Assembly: GCA_916048095.2 (NCBI GenBank)
Contig: OU696576.1
Coordinates: 7,435,988 to 7,499,987 of the forward strand
Reading direction: 5' to 3'
Origin: Sacculina carcini
Lineage: Eukaryota; Arthropoda; Thecostraca; Sacculinidae
Length of the DNA stretch: 64,000 bases
The notes beneath the pieces are model-generated. The model ran no database searches, was not told the origin of the DNA, and worked only from the letters and a program-made list of their open reading frames with translations. Of this stretch, positions 53,826-64,000 are shown piece after piece; the first letter of the stretch is position 1; every line of letters starts with the position of its first letter. Position numbers and translations under genes: made by a program.

Positions 53826-56800
53826 TGTGTGTATGTTCGCAGAGTCATCTGGGACATGATCAAGCAGAAACTGATTCTGCCCTTTGTCGAGCCGGTCATT
53901 CATTTCTACGACTTGAGCATGGAGAATCGCGACGCCACCGACGACCGCGTGACAATCGACTGCGCACACGCCATCAAACAGTACGGCGTTGGTATCAAGT
54001 GCGCCACGATCACCCCCGACGAGGCGCGGGTCAAAGGTCAATAACCTGACTCACTAACACGCTATGTTTGTCGTTGTATCGTACGCTAATGTCTCGTTAT
54101 GTGACACTAAATTTTGTGACGGCCTTATTATAACCGCATAGTTTTCTAGTTAATTTTTCTTCGTACATTTCTAGTTTTTACCATTGGTCGGCGTTTTATT
54201 TATACCATAAAAATTCAGTGGTTGATGCATAATAACAATAAGAATCCTTACAATTGAGAATGTTTAACACTTCCTGAATTTTGTCCTTTCGCGTTCAATG
54301 TTTTTAGATGAACATCAGAGCGTGATATAGGACGGAAGACAAAGAAGGATATTTCACTTTCACATGCATAATGGTGCCTGCTTCCGAAACCAACTTCCAG
54401 CACAACATTGTACAATTTGTGCAAATTGATTGATGTCGCTTTATGATTTCTTTTTATCAAATTTTATAATCGAAACTCTATGTAGTTTTTTGGTGATTTC
54501 AGACTATATTAATTAATATACAAAACTTGACGTGTTTTTACGCTTGTATGACTATATTTCTCGTTATTTTTTCTTTTTCAATGTACATAATAAGACATTT
54601 TTAATTTGTGTATTTTTCAGTTGTGCTCAACCTACATTCTATGCGTACTTTCACTTTTTTCCATTTTCGTCTTTTTCTGCGCTGAATGGCCGATATACCT
54701 CGCCGTCAACAGCTGATCAATGCGATAGATCATTTAGCAGTCCGTTTTTACCTACAAACACACACACACACACACACACACACAAGTGTATGCATGTGTT
54801 TTGTTGTTTGTGATTAGCGGCATACACCCATACATGTATATACAGTAAAACCATACATGTATATACAGTAAAACCTCCGCTGACGAACGCTTCAGCTCAC
54901 AAACTTTTCGCCTTACGAACATTAAATTCGCGAGTATATAGTCTCGGCGGACGAACCAAACCACGCGGTCGAACAGCACCACGGTGGCGGCCACGAGAAA
55001 CTGACGCACGTTCACGGCGTCCCAGTTCGTCACCGCCTTTCGTTGAGTGCACACGTGGTTTGTCTTTGATAGATATTTTGGACCATATTGAGTGTAGTTT
55101 TGCTATTATAGGACCGAGAAAGACCCCACCACAGGCTAGTGTTGAGCCTAAGAAAATATTAAAGAAAATTACGATCGAGCAGAAGAAGGAGATCATTGAA
55201 AAACACGAACGAGGTGTGCGTGTGTGTGACTTAGCGTCCCAGTACCAGTACGCTAAGTCTACCATTGATACCATCCTTAAGAACAAGGAAGCTATTATGG
55301 GTGCGTGTGTGGCTAAGGGTGTTTCTGTGTTGTCTAAGCAACGGTCTCAGGCAATAGAAGAGGTCGAAAAACTTCTGTTTATTTGGATTAATGAAAAGCA
55401 GATAGTAGGTGACAGTGTGAGTGAGGGTATTATCGCCGAGAAGGCACGGCAACTTCACTCGGATATCATCAAGATGCAAGCTGGAAGTTCGTCATCCATT
55501 GATGATTTCAAGGCTAGCCACGGATGGTTCGAGAAGTTTAAGCGTCATACAGGGATTCACAGTGTCATTCGTCATGAAGAGGCATCCAGTTCTGATGATA
55601 AAGCTGCCGAAGCTTACAAGGAATTATTTCTCAAGGTGGTGGAAGAAGAAGGCTACGTTCCTCATCAAGTGTTTAATGCTGATGAAACCGGTCTTTTTTG
55701 GAAAAAGATGCCTAACCGGACTTTCATTACACAGGAAGAGAAGTCCGTCCCTGGGCATAAGCCTATGAAAGATAGGCTAACCCTCCTGATGTGCGGCAAT
55801 GCCAGTGGCGACTGTAAGATAAAACCAATGTTGGTTTATCACTCAGAAAAACCAAGGGCCTTCAAGAAAAATCAGGTGGTTAATTCCAAGCTTCCTGTAA
55901 TGTGGAAGTCCAAAACCAAATCTTGGGTTACTTGTCTCCTGTTTATGGACTGGATGCATGATGTTTTCGCTCCTTCAGTGAAAAAATATCTCGAGGAGAA
56001 AGGACTCCCTGTCAGGTGTCTCCTTCTCCTTGACAGTGCCCCAGCGCATCCACCAAGTTTGGAGGAGGAACTTCAAGGTGATCTTGAACTCATCAAGGTC
56101 AAATTTCTACCTCCCAACCCAACCCCCTCCTGCAGCCCATGGACCAGCAAGTGATCGCAAGCTTTAAGAAGCTTTACACTAAGGCTTTATTTACTCGGTG
56201 CTTTCACGTGACCAATGACACCGACCTATCCCTTTGGGATTATTGGAAGGCCCATCTCAATGTGTATCATTGTGTTCAACTGATAGAAAAGGCTTGGCAT
56301 GATGATACCTTTCGAACCTTGAAAGCAGCATGGAAGAAGTTGTGGCCCGCATGCATCCGTGAGAGGGATTTTGAAGGATTTGATCCTCAAGACTCTGTTG
56401 TTGTGAACGACATTGTTTCCATGGGACAGAACATGGGACTCCAAGTGGATGCAAATGACGTCGAGGAGCTTGTTGCTGACCATAATGCGCTCCTCAACAC
56501 TGAGGATTTGATTTGCCTTCAAGAGGACAAGCAGAAGGAAGCCATTCAGGAGTTGTCATCTGAGGGCGAGGAGATGGCTGCAGCATCAAGTGAGAGCATC
56601 AAGACCATGTTAGCTAAGTGGAGTGATGTACAGGCTTTTATCGAGCAGTTTCATTCAGAAAAGACTGTGGCTATGAGAATCATCGACATGATGAATGATA
56701 TTGTGATGCCTCAGTTTCGTAAGACCTTGCAACTGAGAAAGCAACAGGTGTCAATTAAGAGGTTTCTAGTCAGCAAAAAGGATAAAGAGTCTCCTTCTAA

Positions 56801-59800
56801 GAAGCGAAGAAGAGAAGCAACACCGGAGGTTGAGTTATCTACAGTGCTTATGGAAGCTGACTCTCCTTCCAAACAGTAACTCACTCCCTCCCTCTTATTT
56901 CTGTTATTACAATTCGTTCGCTCAATACAATTATTTTATTACAATTCGTTTCTTTTATTATTTTCGTTTATTTCTTCAATTAAAATACAATAACACATTT
57001 ATTATACATAAAATAAGGTATTGTTTAGTCTTAAAACTTATTTAGTAGAAAATTATGTTTTATGGGGACCTGGGAACGGATTATTCTCATTTTAATGGTT
57101 TTTTATGGGAAATGAATGTTCGGAAGATGGGCGTAAATCCTGGGGGGTATGGGGGTATATATACCCCCCGACAAATTGGCTGGGGGGTATGAATATGCAA
57201 TTATACCCCCCTAGAATTCTGCTGAGTTCAGTTCATTGGGTAAATTATCATCAAAATCAGCATAGAAGGCAAATGACAATAGGCTAAAAATGCAAGAAAA
57301 TATAAATATGTGAAGAATTATATTACGCAATACACTTTTCATTGAGGTATGTGTATTGTAATTGAATAGGCTGAAAATAGTTGAGGGTACCACGCAATTG
57401 ACCAACTGAGCGAACTTTGAACACTAATGCATGATGGCTGTCATCCCCCCCCGAGTCTCGACACAAATCTACGCCGATGCTCTCTGGGAACCAATTATGT
57501 TCGTGAGCCGAGGTATCACTGTATTTTAAAAACGTTGATATAATGTACATTAATATTACTATTACTATCTCCGTATTGTTAAATTTTATCGAGGCGTAGC
57601 AACTAGTGCCATTGTGCGAGTGCGTTTGTCATCAAATGCTTGATTGATTGATGTTTTTTCTCAGAAATATTGTCCACAATAAGCCAATATCAAATGGTCT
57701 AGGCTAAATGTGTAAGGATTCAAGAACATTTAAAATGCTCATTTATAAAAAAACGCGCGAAAACGTTTCTATATTTTTCATAGATTTTAGGTTAGGTTAG
57801 GTTTAGCGTTCTAATGTAATGTGCTGCCTATGCAGGATGCGAGGGACTGGAAGAAATTCTTTAAATCAAATGTTCTCAATCTAATGTTCTTGACCAGTAG
57901 CTTGTGCAGTCGTGTTTGAGCTGGTCCTTGTTGGGGTCTCGTTGAGTTTAGCGCTTGTCGCCTTATACACTGTGTGTGTGTGTGTGTGTATGTGTGTGTG
58001 TGTGTGTATGTGTGTGTGTGTGTGTATGTGTGTATGTGTGTGTGTGTGTGTGGTTTTGCTGACCTTGTTGTGACTTCATTGCGACGAATCCGTGACTAAC
58101 TCTGCTTTCGGCGGAAACAGATGCTCCCACTGCTTATCCATCCAGTTGGACCATTCTTCGGGACCAAGAATACTCAGTAGAACGACTCCTATCGAAAGGA
58201 CAAACTGTCAAACAAAGACAAACGCATGTCAATTCAGAGTCGTGTGAATGTGGCCTAAAAACACACCTAAATTATGCTTAAATTCTAGCATACAACTACA
58301 GTCTTTGCTTGGCGAAACGTATGAGTTGAACGTTCAATGTTTAGTTGAAGCCGAATTTACCTATGTGGATTCGGTGGACAGAACGCAACGCTTTCGGACA
58401 CACAAACACCGAAAATTAAAACTTCACTAGAAAAACCAGATAACCGCACATATACGCTCTCTCACACACACATACACATACACATATACACATATACACT
58501 ACACTGAAAACGTTGCCATTAAGCCGATTTGACAATCACGTGAGCTCATCGTTGATTGCGCAGAGCTCGGCGATGACCTTTTGAGTGTTAAGGAACAATT
58601 TTAAGTCGACTGCAATGAGCTTAATCGACCTCTCAGCAAGCGAGCTCTACAATAACTACCACTCGTGTGAGTGTGTGTGTGTGTGTGTTAGACTTTATCA
58701 TGAATCAGAGCGTTCATTCCGAATTCAGTTGGTGTCCATTGCGCACTCGCTTGGCATGCATTGGAATTCACGCTGCATATCGTGCAACTGTGCAACAAAA
58801 TGCGCACGCTATCGTCAAAATAGCACGCGCACGCGTTCATCGACGGCTACAGAGTACGCCTCACCATACCTTGCATTAGAATTCACGTAGTGTTTATGCA
58901 GGATGTTGGCACGAGTGCTGGATTTACTAATACAGTATACAAGTAGAGGTGCGACCTAAAAAACCGACGTTTTTTAACCTGACGGTTGTACAGGTTGTTT
59001 ATGTTTGTTGAGGTTGTTTATGTTTGTCCGTCTGAAATAGGCATTGCTGGCGGTGTTGAAGGGAAATGTTAACTGCATTGGCGCCACTGTGTGTTTTTTT
59101 GCGTTTGTGTGTACGTGTGTTTCAATGTAGGTCAAATATGACACACTGTTTTTGCCACAAGTCACGCGGATATGATAGATTACTTCAAAATAGTGCAGAC
59201 GTTTCATTTTCCTGTCGGTTGAACGTTTTTTGTGCTCTTTCTGTGCTTAGCTGTTTTATTTCTCTTTCATTTTGCTCGGTTGTTTTTTTAGAAATTTATA
59301 TGTTGATAATATGTATATTCAGTGGCGGCGCCAGGATTTTTCCGGTGTAGCGGCTGAGGGGGGGGGGGGCTAAAAAAACAGATACGGGGCGTGGCGAAAC
59401 ATGAGGAAATACACTCGAAATTCTCATGGTCATGATTTGAGGGGGACTCATGGAGGCTTGGCACATTTGAGGGGGGTTTCCAACCCCTCCAAACTCCCCC
59501 TTGGCGACGCCATTGGTTGTATTGCCCGTGTTTTCCTGTTGGCGTTTGTGACGTCGTTTGGTGATTTGATGGCGACCGCCGTGCGTGTTTGCGTGCGTGC
59601 AGAGTTCGGTCTGAAGCGTATGTGGCGCTCGCCGAACGGAACAATTCGCAATATCCTCGGCGGCACGGTGTTTCGCGAGGCGATCATCTGCGCCAACGTG
59701 CCGCGTCTGGTCACCTGCTGGCGTCGACCGATCGTCATTGGCCGGCACGCGCACGCCGACCAGTACAAGGCCAGCGAGCTGCTCGTGCCAGCAGCTGGCC

Positions 59801-60323
59801 AGCTGCAGCTGGTGTTCCGTCCGGCCGACGCCACCCAGTCGCCGCAAATTATCGATGTGCACGAGTTCAAGGTGCACGCGATGTCTTCCTTGCAGAATAG
59901 TTGCCCAATTTTATTAGGAATTTTCCCTTGATGTCCAGGCAACATTTACAAAATAATTGATTACAATTAATCGGTATACGAGCGTGAAAATATCAAAGTT
60001 GTTTTACTAAATAAATATATGCGAGGTAATTGATTAATAAAAAGCCCTTGTGCCATAATTGGAAGGAGTCGATTGGCAACGAGTCTGCCTTGTGTATGTG
60101 TGTGTGTGTATGTGTGTGTGTGTGTGTGTATGTATCAAGGATGCCGGTGTGGCGATGTCTATGTACAATACTGACGAATCGATACGTGCATTCGCTCACT
60201 CGTCGTTTCGCTATGCGCTGGACAAGCGCTATCCGCTCTACATGTCCACCAAGAACACCATTCTGAAAGTATACGACGGCCGCTTTAAGGATATCTTTCA
60301 ACAAATCTACAACAGGTGACACA

Positions 60324-60384
<61 letters not shown>

Positions 60385-62007
60385 GCAGACGGACGGGCAG
60401 ATTATTCAAACAGAATACAAGAAAATAGACGCATAAAATATATGATTTATACCAACTACTTCCAAGCATTTTTAATTGGTTTTATTTCTGTTTACGTGAC
60501 ATCTTTTTCAAAATACCTCCACACTGGGACAGCGCTTTCTTTCAGTTCTCTTTTCACTTGGCTTCATTTGGCTTCATTTGGCGTTTCATGTCAACAAACC
60601 AGCGCCAATTGACATTAGATGCTAGTTAATTGACAGATCGGCCAAACAACTACTGTGAGAAAGCGCAGCTGTCCAGGATATAATTGCGAGAAAAAAGGCG
60701 GGCAAAAACGCACCACATTATAGACGCGTAGTAAATGAACAGCAGACGTAAAGACAATGTTTTCAGCCTGTGTTTGTCAAGTGTTCTATTGGCTAATTCA
60801 CATACACACACACACATATATTTGTCAGTGTGTGTGTGTGTGTGTATAGACACCTATATTGTTTGAAATTGTAATGAAAAGCTAACTTATTGGAGTGTCA
60901 AAAAGCAATTTACTTTACTTTGCATATACACACATACGATTACGTACACGTACACGTACACACGCTGTACACAGCGTCACACACAATCTATCTGAATAAC
61001 GCCTAATGTGTGTGTACAAGTGTGTCTGTGTTTTTAAGCCCAGTTGTCAAACTCGCTTGCGTGATCTATGCATGTGTCTTCGTTGAGATGCAGCGGTCAT
61101 ATTGACTGGAAGATTACGGGCAATATAATTAGTGCAAGGCGCATTAACACTATACGAACCATTGCAATGCAACACAGGACATCTGGTGGGCCCTTGTGTG
61201 TGTGTGTGTGTGTGTGTATGTCCGTTTGTGTACGTGTTTGTGCATGTGTATGTTTGTGTCTGTCCGTTCGTATGTGTGTTTACTTGTGTCGTGTTCACGT
61301 GTTTGTATGCTTGTGTGTCTGTGTGTGTTTGTCTGTTTTTCTGTGTGTGTGTGTGTGTTCATATGCGTTTGTTTGTTTATGTGTGCCTGCATGTATGTGT
61401 ATGTATGCTTGCATGCGTGTGTGTGTGTGTGTGTGTGTGTGTCAGTGAGTATCGGCAGCAGTTTGAGACGGCCGGCTTGTGGTATGAACACCGGCTTATT
61501 GACGACATGGTAGCCTATGCCATGAAGTCGGAGGGCGGCTTCGTGTGGGCGTGCAAAAACTACGACGGCGACGTACAGAGCGACTCGGTGGCGCAAGGAT
61601 TCGGTGTGTGTGTGTGTATGTGTATGTAATCACCTATTTGTACTCAGCTATTTGTTTAGCACAGCAGATCAGCTATGCTCGTACTGTCCTGTCTTCAACC
61701 AATCGTCTGTGTGTGTGTGTGTGCGCTCAAATTTAAATGTTTATTGTTTACATAGAGAAACATAGAGAAACAACAACAACATAGAGAAACAAGCTAATCT
61801 AACAAGCTTAGCATCGAGAGATTTTCGTGTTTTGTTGTTATTTGTATACATGTGTGTGTGTGTGTGTGGCAGGTTCGCTGGGCATGATGACGTCGGTGTT
61901 GGTGTGTCCCGACGGTCGGACGGTCGAGTCTGAGGCGGCGCACGGCACTGTCACACGCCACTATCGCCAACATCAGCAGGGCAACGAGACGTCCACCAAC
62001 CCCATTG
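53006..62007 (+). CDS. IDH1: NADP-dependent isocitrate dehydrogenase, cytosolic type (3' end missing)
   Basis: It converts isocitrate + NADP+ to 2-oxoglutarate + CO2 + NADPH as a homodimer. Seven plus-strand exons join in phase: 53006-53021, 53183-53222, 53843-54036, 59603-59871, 60140-60315, 61446-61603 and 61873-62007. They give 329 of about 414 expected residues. The start [19 protein letters not shown] matches the cytosolic form and has no targeting peptide. Substrate and metal residues are all visible: [26 protein letters not shown] (Arg equivalent to human Arg132 and the catalytic Tyr), STKNTILK (catalytic Lys), LIDDMVA, and NYDGDVQSD (metal-binding Asp). The last visible residues, HGTVTRHYR...TSTNPI, break off at a donor at 62008; the remaining exons are not within the window. 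Intron 3 is 5.6 kb and contains a Tigger transposon. Most acceptors abut TG repeats. Confidence 0.94.
54866..57521 (+). mobile_element. Tigger (pogo) DNA transposon, nearly complete
   Basis: A 2.66-kb element with inverted ends (cagtaaaacctccgctgacg at the left; the right end's complement is cagtgatacctcggctcacg), each flanked by TA. The transposase frames 55060-56154 and 56139-56879 overlap. They are joined by a single frameshift in a C-rich stretch near 56125-56140, where the family sequence reads LPPNTT..LQPMDQ. The first frame carries the CENP-B-type HTH ([18 protein letters not shown]) and second HTH ([17 protein letters not shown]). The DDE core follows with NADET and [11 protein letters not shown], and PMDQ in the second frame. 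A start codon appears to be lost: IGPRK begins with ATA (55108) where family members have ATG. Near 57135-57210 a gggggtata palindromic block interrupts the 3' part. It lies in IDH1 intron 3. Confidence 0.9.
58076..58204 (-). CDS. Candidate terminal exon of an unidentified membrane protein
   Basis: After the acceptor tttgtttgacag, a 42-codon frame reads [18 protein letters not shown], continues through [14 protein letters not shown] and ends at TGA 58076. It would give one membrane-spanning helix followed by a short hydrophilic tail. Codon use and the clean acceptor suggest a real last exon of a gene running on the minus strand inside IDH1 intron 3. I do not recognise the protein and found no upstream exon. 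Confidence 0.35.
   Translation of the reverse strand, partial: FVLSIGVVLLSILGPEEWSNWMDKQWEHLFPPKAELVTDSSQ
59320..59515. mobile_element. hAT MITE family A copy just upstream of an IDH1 exon
   Basis: From cagtggcggcgccagg to ttggcgacgccattg, 196 bp, with an internal run of 12 G. The flanking octamers agree at five of eight positions. It ends 87 bases before the acceptor of the exon beginning at 59603. Confidence 0.78.
60318..60380. repeat. (AC)n microsatellite at an IDH1 splice donor
   Basis: The exon ending at 60315 is followed by gtgacacactc and then a pure AC run. The same intron ends in a GT run (61418-61442), so the two ends are complementary in the transcript. Confidence 0.92.
60800..60915 (+). 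repeat. Dispersed LINE/SINE-type 3' end, copy 3
   Basis: It shares tattgtttgaaattgtaatg, aaaagctaacttattg and the tail caatttactttactttg with the copies at 9640 and 27520. It is preceded by a GT repeat. It lies in an IDH1 intron. Confidence 0.65.
61612..61705 (-). mobile_element. 3' end of the CR1-like LINE beside an IDH1 exon
   Basis: On the minus strand: gacaggacagtacgagcata, then gctaaacaaatagctgagta and caaataggtga, equal to the 3' end at 45830-45895. The 3' side passes into AC that touches the exon end at 61603. The 5' side meets another AC run (61709-61726). Its tail thus supplies the gtgtgtgtgt donor of the exon 61446-61603. Confidence 0.8.
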
Positions 62008-62164
62008 GTCATTATCATCTCCTCTCTCATTCACCCTCCCTCCCCACACACACACACATGGACACACGGGGACACACACACACACATACACGGGGACACA
62101 CCGACACACACACACACACTGACACAAACATACACATACATGGACACACACACACACAGTGATA

Positions 62165-64000
62165 GACTTGGTGCTGAGCGGACGTACTGCTTGTGTTGCT
62201 GCAAACTGTGAATTGCAAATCTGCAATTGTGTGCAATTTTGGTGCAATGAACGTTGACGCCATAAAATTACTGCTCGAGTCGCAAGAGCGATCTTTTCAC
62301 TCGGCGATGAACTTCGTCGCAGAACAACTCAAGTCCAGGATCACACAGCTCGAAGAAAATACGAGTGAACTGGTAAAGAGCCTGGAGTTCACTCAGGCTG
62401 AGCTGGACGACAGCAGGCAGGAGAACACCAAACTGCAACAACGCCTCGACAATATCGATAAAAGGCAGAATGAAATCGACGACTACAATAGAAGACAAAA
62501 TTCAAGATTTGTTGGAGTCCAGGAGAGTGCCGATGAAACATGGGAACAGACGACTGAAAAAGTGACCAGTTTGGTGTCTGACAAACTGCAGGTGCCAAAC
62601 AATAAACTCGAGCCACACAGATCGGGGGCACCATCTGCGAACTCCAGAGCCATGCATGTGCGATTTGACAACATGGCCGCCAGGAACGCTGTCCTGCGCA
62701 ACGCCAGCAAACTAAAAGGAACAGGAATCTTCGTTAACGAAGATCTCTGCGCTGCATCGAAAGAACACAATAAGTCCACATATAACAGCATCACTAAAAA
62801 AGTGCATAACTGTGAAAAACAGACTAAAAACGTTATAAAAAAGTGGCCAATTACATACGGGGAAACATACAGGAAGTACCGAAATATACTAGTTACCATA
62901 CTCCGTGCTGCAAAGAATCAATACTATAAAAACAAACTCACCGAGAACAGGCACGACCCAAAAAAACAATGGTCTATTCTAAATTCACTAATGGGTAGAA
63001 AACAGAACAAATCTCAAACAATCGAATTGCATCCGCCATGCGCCAACACAGCCGCAACCTTCAACACTCATTTCCTGAAAACCTCACTTGCAACTCCAGA
63101 AACACATAATGATCACAGACGTTATTTGAAGCATCCAACCACATTCTCCATGTTTATGGAACCCACTACCGAAGCTGAGATCAACAGAGTGATTTCTTCA
63201 ATGAAGTCCAACTCCCCCGGATACGACGACATTCCACCAAAACTGTTAGTACGAACATATCCTTACCCCTATGCCATATAATAAATTTATCATTAAAGGA
63301 CGGCTATTTCCCACGCCAAATTAAGACAGCAAGAGTTCTACCGGTACACAAATCAGGGGACAAAACCGCAGTCAATAACTATCGGCCAATATCAATTCTA
63401 ACTGCATTAAGTTTCGTTCATCAAATATACAAATGCTTAGAGGAAAAAGAGATATCCATTGGTATATTCATTGATCTGTCCAAGGCTTTTGACAGTCTTG
63501 ATTACACCATTCTGTACGACAAACTGAAAAACCTGGGTATCAGAGGAGTTTGTTTAAAATTGATAAAAAGCTACCTGTGCGATAGGAAACAGTTCGTCGC
63601 ATGCAATAATGAGCTGTCGCCGGCTCTTGCTATTCAAAATGGAGTTCCACAAGGTTCAATTCTCGGGCCAACGTTGTTCCTAATATTCATTAATGACATA
63701 ATAAATGCCAGCTAGAAATTTCACTACACCATTTATGCAGACGACACCACTCTGTCACTAAAAGATGACTCACTGGACAAACTGCACACCACTTTAACTG
63801 AGGAATTGGAAAAAATTAATAGATGGGTACAAGACAATAAGTTAAAAATAATCACCAGTAAAACAAAATGTGTTTTATTCAAGAACATATCACTTCAATT
63901 TGACTTTCCAGCAATATCTATCAACGGAGAACCTATATCTATGGCAAAACATACCAAATTCCTTGGATTATACATCGACGAAAATTTAAATTGGAGACAT
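62165..64000 (+). mobile_element. L1-like ORF1 joined to a reverse transcriptase, internally deleted LINE
   Basis: The frame 62193-63281 begins with a coiled coil (about residues 30-105). An RRM-like ORF1 domain follows, ending RAMHVRFDNMAARNAVLRNA...GIFVNEDL. Directly in frame it runs into HNKSTYNSITKKV...YRKYRNILVTILRAAKNQYYKNKL, which is the linker region preceding a LINE reverse transcriptase. The apurinic endonuclease that should lie between them is absent. After a frame change near 63270, the RT continues with YRPISILTALS, then LSKAFDSLDYTILYDKL, GVPQGSILGPTLF and YADDTTLSLK. An internal RT segment is missing near 63420, and a stop follows at 63713-63715. The element continues beyond the window and sits downstream of the last visible IDH1 exon. 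Confidence 0.82.

Noticed and set aside
59289..59945. Minus-strand frames opposite the IDH1 exon at 59603
   Set aside because: They are shadows of the GC-rich IDH1 exon and of the adjacent MITE.
61620..61710. Alternative IDH1 coding sequence through the 61545-61736 frame
   Set aside because: The stretch is the reverse complement of the LINE 3' end found at 45830-45895.

Overview
The window is nuclear DNA of a bilaterian animal, probably an invertebrate protostome; the species and phylum cannot be fixed from the sequence. Genes are split by spliceosomal introns. Exons are GC-rich with Gly, Ala and Gln runs, introns are AT-rich, and the non-coding DNA is full of (AC)n/(GT)n microsatellites and animal-type transposons (hAT, Tigger/pogo, MULE, CR1/L1-like LINEs, tRNA-derived SINEs). 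There are no bacterial-style operons.

Seven protein-coding genes were reconstructed exon by exon, with reading phase checked across every junction: HELQ, a DNA-repair helicase (minus, 13155 to 7684, 3' part missing); BRMS1/BRMS1L, a Sin3-HDAC subunit (plus, 14536-15426, intronless); prolyl 4-hydroxylase alpha, P4HA (minus, 28772 to 19602, last exon not found); a CUB-domain chymotrypsin-like secreted protease (plus, 33643-38931, complete); NT5DC1-like HAD nucleotidase (plus, 41801-43249, intronless); SUCLG2, the GTP-type succinyl-CoA ligase beta subunit (minus, 52167 to 44061, first exon uncertain); and NADP isocitrate dehydrogenase IDH1 (plus, 53006-62007, 3' end missing). SUCLG2 and IDH1 lie head to head and both belong to 2-oxoglutarate/succinyl-CoA metabolism. 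P4HA consumes 2-oxoglutarate and makes succinate, but its closeness to them may be chance.

Layout: 1-7.5 kb is decayed transposons (MULE, gag/protease element, PHD-finger LINE ORF1); 7.7-13.2 kb HELQ; 14.5-15.4 kb BRMS1L; 15.4-19.2 kb repeats; 19.6-28.8 kb P4HA with several hAT MITEs and a SINE in its introns; 28.9-30.1 kb a hAT-like element with a perfect 8-bp target duplication; 30.6-33.3 kb LINE ends and unassigned DNA; 33.4-39.3 kb the protease; 40.5-41.2 kb a terminal-inverted-repeat element; 41.8-43.2 kb NT5DC1; 44-53 kb SUCLG2 with a LINE in its last intron; 53-62 kb IDH1 with a nearly complete Tigger transposon in intron 3; 62.2-64 kb a rearranged LINE.

The most unusual signals are: (1) 13 of 35 reconstructed splice acceptors sit directly behind a sense-strand TG repeat, and one IDH1 intron carries AC repeats at its 5' end and GT repeats at its 3' end; (2) a CR1-like LINE whose copies are all bounded on both sides by (AC)n, suggesting microsatellite-targeted insertion; (3) a hAT MITE whose 8-bp target duplication overlaps a P4HA splice donor; (4) a polyglutamine insertion inside the HELQ helicase core; (5) a GC-AG intron in SUCLG2.
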